5,136 bases of DNA from UMGS1387 sp045577475 (lineage in GTDB: Bacteria > Bacillota > Clostridia > Oscillospirales > CAG-382). The DNA lies in NCBI GenBank assembly GCA_045577475.1, contig JAZNIM010000186.1, forward strand, positions 1-5,136, read 5' to 3'. The notes under the pieces were generated by a model. That model was not told where the DNA came from, made no database searches, and worked only from the letters and a program-made list of their open reading frames with translations. Positions within the stretch are counted from its first letter, which is position 1. Each line of letters opens with the position of its first letter. This document shows, one piece after another, positions 5,063 through 5,136 of this stretch. The position numbers and the translations under genes are program-made.

Positions 5063-5136
5063 TTTTTAGAGAGTTTGATCCTGGCTCAGGATAAACGCTG
5101 GCGGCGTGCATAACACATTCAAGTCGAACGGGAATT
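5063..5136 (+). rRNA. rrs: 16S ribosomal RNA, 5' end (partial)
   Basis: The universal 5' motif AGAGTTTGATC begins at 5070, corresponding to E. coli position 8. It is followed by CTGGCTCAG, AACGCTGGCGGCGTGC, AACACAT and CAAGTCGAACGG. Counting back seven bases puts the mature 5' end at about 5063. Only the first 74 nt are present; the rest lies beyond the window. One base departs from the near-universal ACATGCAAGTC (ACATTCAAGTC here, T at 5120). The fragment supports a bacterial, Firmicutes-like origin but is too short to name a genus. Confidence 0.95.

Overview
The window looks like chromosomal DNA of a Gram-positive, moderately low-GC Clostridia (Firmicutes) bacterium, possibly a gut Oscillospirales-type lineage. 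The evidence is strong GGAGG ribosome binding sites, near-consensus sigma-A promoters with 17-bp spacers, a lipoprotein solute-binding protein, a Firmicutes-style rRNA leader and the start of a bacterial 16S gene. The lineage is an inference; only 74 nt of 16S are present.

Positions 37-3243 hold one complete minus-strand transcription unit for a polar amino acid ABC importer. A consensus promoter (3215-3243) leads into the substrate-binding lipoprotein (2260-3162). A 103-nt gap with a 9-bp hairpin follows, then the permease (903-2156) and, after a 15-nt gap, the ATPase (111-887). A strong intrinsic terminator (37-73) closes the unit. The lipoprotein captures the ligand outside the cell, the permease forms the channel (probably as a homodimer) and the ATPase dimer powers import. 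The permease is unusual: it carries a signal sequence and a copper-amine-oxidase-N-like extracytoplasmic domain ahead of the membrane core. The binding protein lacks the Arg that usually holds the ligand carboxylate.

Positions 3254-3661 hold a separate one-gene unit on the minus strand, with its own consensus promoter and terminator. It encodes an 84-residue membrane protein of DUF4190-like appearance. Upstream of it, at 3709-4455 (minus), is a 248-codon ORF. It resembles an internal piece of the very large multidomain proteins of Clostridia prophages and integrative elements and is probably a decaying remnant.

Positions 4489-5136 are the control region and first bases of a divergent, plus-strand rRNA operon. 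They hold one weak and three strong promoters. The strong ones are spaced 107-109 bp apart, and the last two are a clear tandem duplication. A boxA-like element and several leader hairpins follow, then the 16S rRNA 5' end at about 5063. The window stops 74 nt into 16S. I see no CRISPR array, tRNA, insertion sequence or riboswitch. The most unusual items are the permease fusion, the rRNA promoter array with its complementary 10-nt element, and the phage-type remnant beside the rRNA operon.
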